Made by a program: the position numbers and the translations under genes. From Pseudomonas putida (GTDB taxonomy: Bacteria; Pseudomonadota; Gammaproteobacteria; Pseudomonadales; Pseudomonadaceae), in assembly GCF_005080685.1 (NCBI RefSeq), contig NZ_CP039371.1, positions 2,418,001 through 2,482,000 on the forward strand: DNA of 64,000 nucleotides, in the 5' to 3' direction. Below, piece after piece: positions 61,059-64,000 of this stretch; positions within the stretch are counted from its first letter, which is position 1; each line of letters opens with the position of its first letter. Under the pieces are notes generated by a model. That model saw nothing but the letters and a program-made list of their open reading frames with translations. It was not told where the DNA came from and did not search any database.

Positions 61059-62639
61059 ATGAGTACCCAGACGAAAGATCCGCAATCCACCGCGAGCACC
61101 CATCCGGCCCCCTGGTCCCGACGCAGCGTGCTCAAGGCCGGCGCCGTCGGCGTCGGCGCCGGCCTGCTGGGGCGGTTTGCCGACGCTGCCAGCGGCGGCC
61201 TGTCGGGCGCCGACTATCAAGGCCTGGATGCCTGGGCCATGGCCGAGGCGGTACGTGCCGGCAGCCTCAGTGGCGAAGAGCTGCTGGCCGCTGCGTTGGC
61301 CCGGCATGGCGCAGTCAACCCGAAGGTCGGTGCGGTGAACATGTTGCACGAAGAGTACGCACGGGCCTTGCTGGCCCGCCGGCGCAGCGCTGGTGACAGC
61401 GCCAAGGGCGCGCTGGCAGGGGTGCCGCTGCTGCTCAAGGACCTCAACACCTACCTGCAAGGCACGCCCACCAGCAATGGTTGCCGGTTGTTCCGCGATG
61501 CGCCGCCGGCCAGTGTCACCAGCACCTTGATCGCGCGCTACGAACAGGCCGGCGCGGTGCCGTTCGGCAAGACCACCTGCCCGGAGTTCGGCCTGACCAC
61601 CACCACCGAATCGCTGCTCTGGGGCCAGACCCACAACCCCTGGAACCTGGCCATGAGCGCCGGTGGCTCATCGGGTGGTGCCGCCGCCGCGGTGGCAGCC
61701 GGCATCGTGCCGGTGGCGCATGCTACCGACGGCGGCGGCTCGATCCGCATTCCGGCGTCTTACTGCGGCCTGGTCGGGCTCAAGCCCAGTCGCTATCGCA
61801 CCCCGAGTGGCCCGCTGCACTACGAGGGCTGGTTCGGCGCCAGCGTCGGCAACGTGGTATCGCGCACGCTGCGCGACACGGCGCTGTTCCTCGACGCGGG
61901 GCAGGGCCACGAGGCCGGCAGTGCCTACTGGAGCGCACCCTTGGAGCGTCCTTATGTGGACGAGCTGCAGCGTGCCCCGGGCAAACTGCGGGTGGCCGTG
62001 GTGCGCCAATCGCTGACCGGCGCGCCACTGGATGCGGCGGTTGCTGCCACCCTGGAGCAGACCATCAAGCAGTTGCTCGGCCTGGGCCATGAGATCGAAG
62101 AGTTGCAACTGAGCGTCGATCCACGTGAGTTGTTTGGCGCTCACGGCACGGTGATCGGCACCGCGCTGACCAGCCTGGTGCACGAGCGCGAGCAGGCGCT
62201 GGGGCGCAGTGCAGGCCCGGCTGATTTCGAGCAGGTCACCCAGGTGGTGCTCGAGCGGGCCCGCGCCACCAACGGCGAGGCAATGTACCGCGCCCGGCAG
62301 AGCTTCGAGCGCATCGGTGCGGCCATGGAGCAACCCTTCGCCCGTTTCGATGTGATCCTGTCGCCGGTCACCGCCAACCTCACCCCGGCACTTGGGCAGC
62401 TCAGCCTCGACCAGCCCTGGGACAGCTACGCCCAGCGGGCGATGGGCAGCGCCGGCTTCACCGTGTTGGCCAACGTCAGCGGCCAGCCGTCGATCTCGCT
62501 GCCGCTGGGCCACAGCGACAATGGCTTGCCAGTGGGCATGCTGTTCACCGCGCGCCTGGGGGGCGAGGACGTGTTGCTGCGCCTGGCCAGCCAACTCGAA
62601 CAGGATCGTCCTTGGGCCGGGCGCCGCGCGCTGCTGTAG
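61059..62639 (+). CDS. Tat-exported amidase (amidase signature family)
   Basis: 526 residues from the ATG at 61059. A Tat signal is present at about residues 20-45 ([19 protein letters not shown]). The amidase triad lies at Lys127 (LLLKDLN), Ser204 ([15 protein letters not shown]) and Ser228 ([14 protein letters not shown]). It hydrolyses an amide after export to the periplasm. It follows the aldehyde dehydrogenase gene by 32 bp, so an amide-linked substrate may be opened outside the cytoplasm and its aldehyde or acid product processed inside. Substrate unknown. Confidence 0.9.
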   Translation: MSTQTKDPQSTASTHPAPWSRRSVLKAGAVGVGAGLLGRFADAASGGLSGADYQGLDAWAMAEAVRAGSLSGEELLAAALARHGAVNPKVGAVNMLHEEYARALLARRRSAGDSAKGALAGVPLLLKDLNTYLQGTPTSNGCRLFRDAPPASVTSTLIARYEQAGAVPFGKTTCPEFGLTTTTESLLWGQTHNPWNLAMSAGGSSGGAAAAVAAGIVPVAHATDGGGSIRIPASYCGLVGLKPSRYRTPSGPLHYEGWFGASVGNVVSRTLRDTALFLDAGQGHEAGSAYWSAPLERPYVDELQRAPGKLRVAVVRQSLTGAPLDAAVAATLEQTIKQLLGLGHEIEELQLSVDPRELFGAHGTVIGTALTSLVHEREQALGRSAGPADFEQVTQVVLERARATNGEAMYRARQSFERIGAAMEQPFARFDVILSPVTANLTPALGQLSLDQPWDSYAQRAMGSAGFTVLANVSGQPSISLPLGHSDNGLPVGMLFTARLGGEDVLLRLASQLEQDRPWAGRRALL

Positions 62640-62714
62640 GCGCCGGGTCGAGGCGGGCGCCTAGTCCGCTTTGACGATGAGTGCCCGTCGACCAGCGCCG
62701 ATCATGGGATGCAC

Positions 62715-62746
62715 GCCGCCAGCCGTACCACCAGGGGGCTGGCGGC
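62715..62746 (+). other. Stem-loop ahead of the FAD dehydrogenase gene
   Basis: GCCGCCAGCC (62715-62724) pairs perfectly with GGCTGGCGGC (62737-62746) around a 12-nt loop. It is followed by TTCTCC rather than a U-run. It may be a weak terminator or attenuator between the amidase and FAD genes. Confidence 0.55.
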
Positions 62747-62772
62747 TTCTCCCTGACCTTAGCGAGTGGCAC

Positions 62773-62781
62773 AACAACAAT
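62773..62781 (+). promoter_or_regulatory. AAN-triplet leader (candidate Hfq/Crc site)
   Basis: AACAACAAT overlaps the ATG of the FAD dehydrogenase gene and fits the AANAANAA pattern. Confidence 0.45.
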
Positions 62782-64000
62782 GACGGCTCAAGATCAGTCT
62801 CAAACCCAGTACGACGTGATTGTGGTCGGCTCGGGCGCCGGTGCGATGACCTCGGCGGTGTTTCTAGCCGACCAGGCCTTCAGCGTGCTGGTCCTGGAAA
62901 AGAGCGACAAGTTCGGCGGCACCTCGGCGATTTCCGGGGGCGGCATCTGGATCCCCAACAACCATTATTTCGCCCGCCAGGGCGGCAGGGACAGTGCCGA
63001 ACAGGCGCGACGCTACCTCGATGCCGCGGCAGGCGACCAGGTCGACCCGGACCGCCTGCAGGCCTACCTGGACAACGCGCCCAAGATGATCGAGGCGCTC
63101 ACCCGCTGCAGCCGTGTGCGCTACGCCGTGGCGGCGAAGTATCCGGATTACTACCCGCACTTGCCGGGCGCCTTGCCCGGCGGACGCACGCTTGACCCTG
63201 AGCTGTTCGACAGCAGCCTGCTCGGCGACGAGCTGGCCAACCTGCGCAAACCATCGCCCTCGACCCTGCTCATGGGCCGCATCGCCTGGACCGCACGCGA
63301 TGCGCACAAGGCCATGGCCCGTAGCTTCGGCTGGCGCCTGCTGATCCTGCGGTTGATGCTGCGCTACAAGCTCGATTTCAAGTGGCGCCGCAAGAGCCGC
63401 TTCGACCGCCGCGCCGCCCTGGGCAGTTCGCTGGTGTGTTCACTGCGTCGCTCGTTGATGGATCGCAACGTGCCGCTGTGGCTGAACAGTGATTTTCGCG
63501 AACTGATCGTGCAAGAGGGTCGGGTCCGTGGTGTGCGCATCCATCGCGAGGGCCGCGACATCGACCTGCAAGCCCGCCATGGCGTCATCCTGGCCAGCGG
63601 TGGGTTCGAGCAGAACCAGGCCCTGCGTGAGCAGTACCTGCCCAAGCCAACCCGCATGGCCTGGAGTGCCACGCCACCTGGCAACAACACCGGCGCCGCG
63701 TTGCAGGCGGGCCTTGCCCAGGGCGCGGCTACCGCATTGATGGACTGGGCCTGGTGGGCCCCGACCATCGCCGTGCCGGGCGAGGACAAACCCCGTGGCA
63801 TCTTCGCCGAGCGCGCCTTCCCCGGTGCGATCGTGGTCAACGCCCAGGGCCGGCGCTTCGTCAACGAAGCCGCGCCGTACCTGGAATTCGTCGACGCCAT
63901 GCACCGTGACAATGCGCGCACTGGCGGCTCGGTGCCGGCCTGGGTGATCTTCGACGGGCATTTCCGTTTCAACTACGCCATGGGCCCGCTGATGCCGGCC
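62780..64000 (+). CDS. FAD-dependent dehydrogenase, KstD-like (3' end cut by window)
   Basis: 407 codons, still open at the window edge. The N-terminal FAD-binding motif VIVVGSGAGAMTSAVFLA and EKSDKFGGTSAISGGGIW (about residues 13-65) are those of 3-ketosteroid-delta1-dehydrogenase and fumarate-reductase-type flavoproteins. VILASGGFEQN, IVVNAQGRRFVNEAAPY and GNNTGAAL further along support the KstD branch. Such enzymes desaturate ring ketones or related substrates; the exact one is unknown. It lies 140 bp after the Tat amidase gene with an intervening stem-loop, so it is probably in the same operon with reduced read-through. Full length would be about 550-570 residues. Confidence 0.88.
   Translation, partial: MTAQDQSQTQYDVIVVGSGAGAMTSAVFLADQAFSVLVLEKSDKFGGTSAISGGGIWIPNNHYFARQGGRDSAEQARRYLDAAAGDQVDPDRLQAYLDNAPKMIEALTRCSRVRYAVAAKYPDYYPHLPGALPGGRTLDPELFDSSLLGDELANLRKPSPSTLLMGRIAWTARDAHKAMARSFGWRLLILRLMLRYKLDFKWRRKSRFDRRAALGSSLVCSLRRSLMDRNVPLWLNSDFRELIVQEGRVRGVRIHREGRDIDLQARHGVILASGGFEQNQALREQYLPKPTRMAWSATPPGNNTGAALQAGLAQGAATALMDWAWWAPTIAVPGEDKPRGIFAERAFPGAIVVNAQGRRFVNEAAPYLEFVDAMHRDNARTGGSVPAWVIFDGHFRFNYAMGPLMPA

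Noticed and set aside
1..64000. tRNA, rRNA, CRISPR array, prophage or intact insertion sequence
   Set aside because: I looked for clover-leaf-type segments, regular spaced repeats, transposase motifs and phage structural genes and saw none that could be supported.

Overview
The window looks like chromosome of a Pseudomonas of the putida/fluorescens type. The evidence is GC-rich codon use, gammaproteobacterial gene families (FecI/FecR/TonB receptor sets, DUF1302/DUF1329, MocR, C1-type flavin reductase), A-rich AAN-repeat leaders typical of Hfq/Crc targets, and Fur-box-like sites. I see no rRNA, tRNA, CRISPR array, phage or intact insertion sequence. The identification rests on sequence character alone.

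Layout. 1-3.1 kb holds two regulator/target pairs, LysR with a RidA-like protein and MocR with an EamA exporter, each with a candidate operator between the divergent genes. 3.9-11.1 kb is a patchwork of small accessory genes (DUF3592, a lipoprotein, a P-loop kinase, GrpB, DUF4440, two GNATs, a TPR protein) mixed with debris: a 44-codon chrA fragment, a frameshifted small gene and copies of a dispersed repeat. 11.1-30.7 kb is a large catabolic cluster: acyl-CoA ligase, two acyl-CoA dehydrogenases, 3-hydroxyacyl-CoA dehydrogenase, thiolase, iron-type alcohol dehydrogenase, thioesterase, MFS importer, two LysR regulators, an SdsA-type alkylsulfatase, an exported NylB/EstB-like serine hydrolase and the DUF1302/DUF1329 envelope pair. 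30.8-32.1 kb carries two immunity-like orphans. 32.1-36.1 kb and 53.2-56.2 kb are two FecI-FecR-receptor iron-uptake loci, and both receptor genes are broken.

36.3-38 kb has a DUF4303/HEAT protein and a small companion. 38.4-53.1 kb is a stress and sensing region: an HWE-type kinase, a KGG/con-10-like peptide, a single-domain response regulator, an SDR, a zinc alcohol dehydrogenase, Mn catalase, YciE-type ferritin-like protein, ChrB/ChrA, an RsbQ-like hydrolase translationally coupled to a PAS histidine kinase, PncC and an M42 peptidase. 56.3-64 kb is a second catabolic block: enoyl-CoA hydratase, an MFS carrier, a flavin reductase with a C-terminal MarR-like domain, an aryl-type aldehyde dehydrogenase, a Tat-exported amidase, and a KstD-like FAD dehydrogenase running off the end.

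How the genes work together. In the 11-31 kb cluster, exported hydrolases (sulfatase and esterase/amidase) and envelope proteins would unmask a hydrophobic alcohol or acid outside the cytoplasm. Alcohol dehydrogenase, CoA ligase and beta-oxidation enzymes would then degrade it. The DUF1329 and DUF1302 genes lie 11 kb apart but share a 40-bp upstream motif (31/40 identical) at the same distance from a -10-like hexamer, so they are probably co-regulated. Six genes of this cluster, plus the FAD gene at the window end, have AAN-triplet leaders at the start codon, which predicts Hfq/Crc catabolite repression.

A recurring oddity is single-base frameshifts in G/C runs (DUF1329 gene, first TonB receptor, probably the second FecR start). 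They could be real decay, slippage or base-calling error. The first thing to check is the raw reads.
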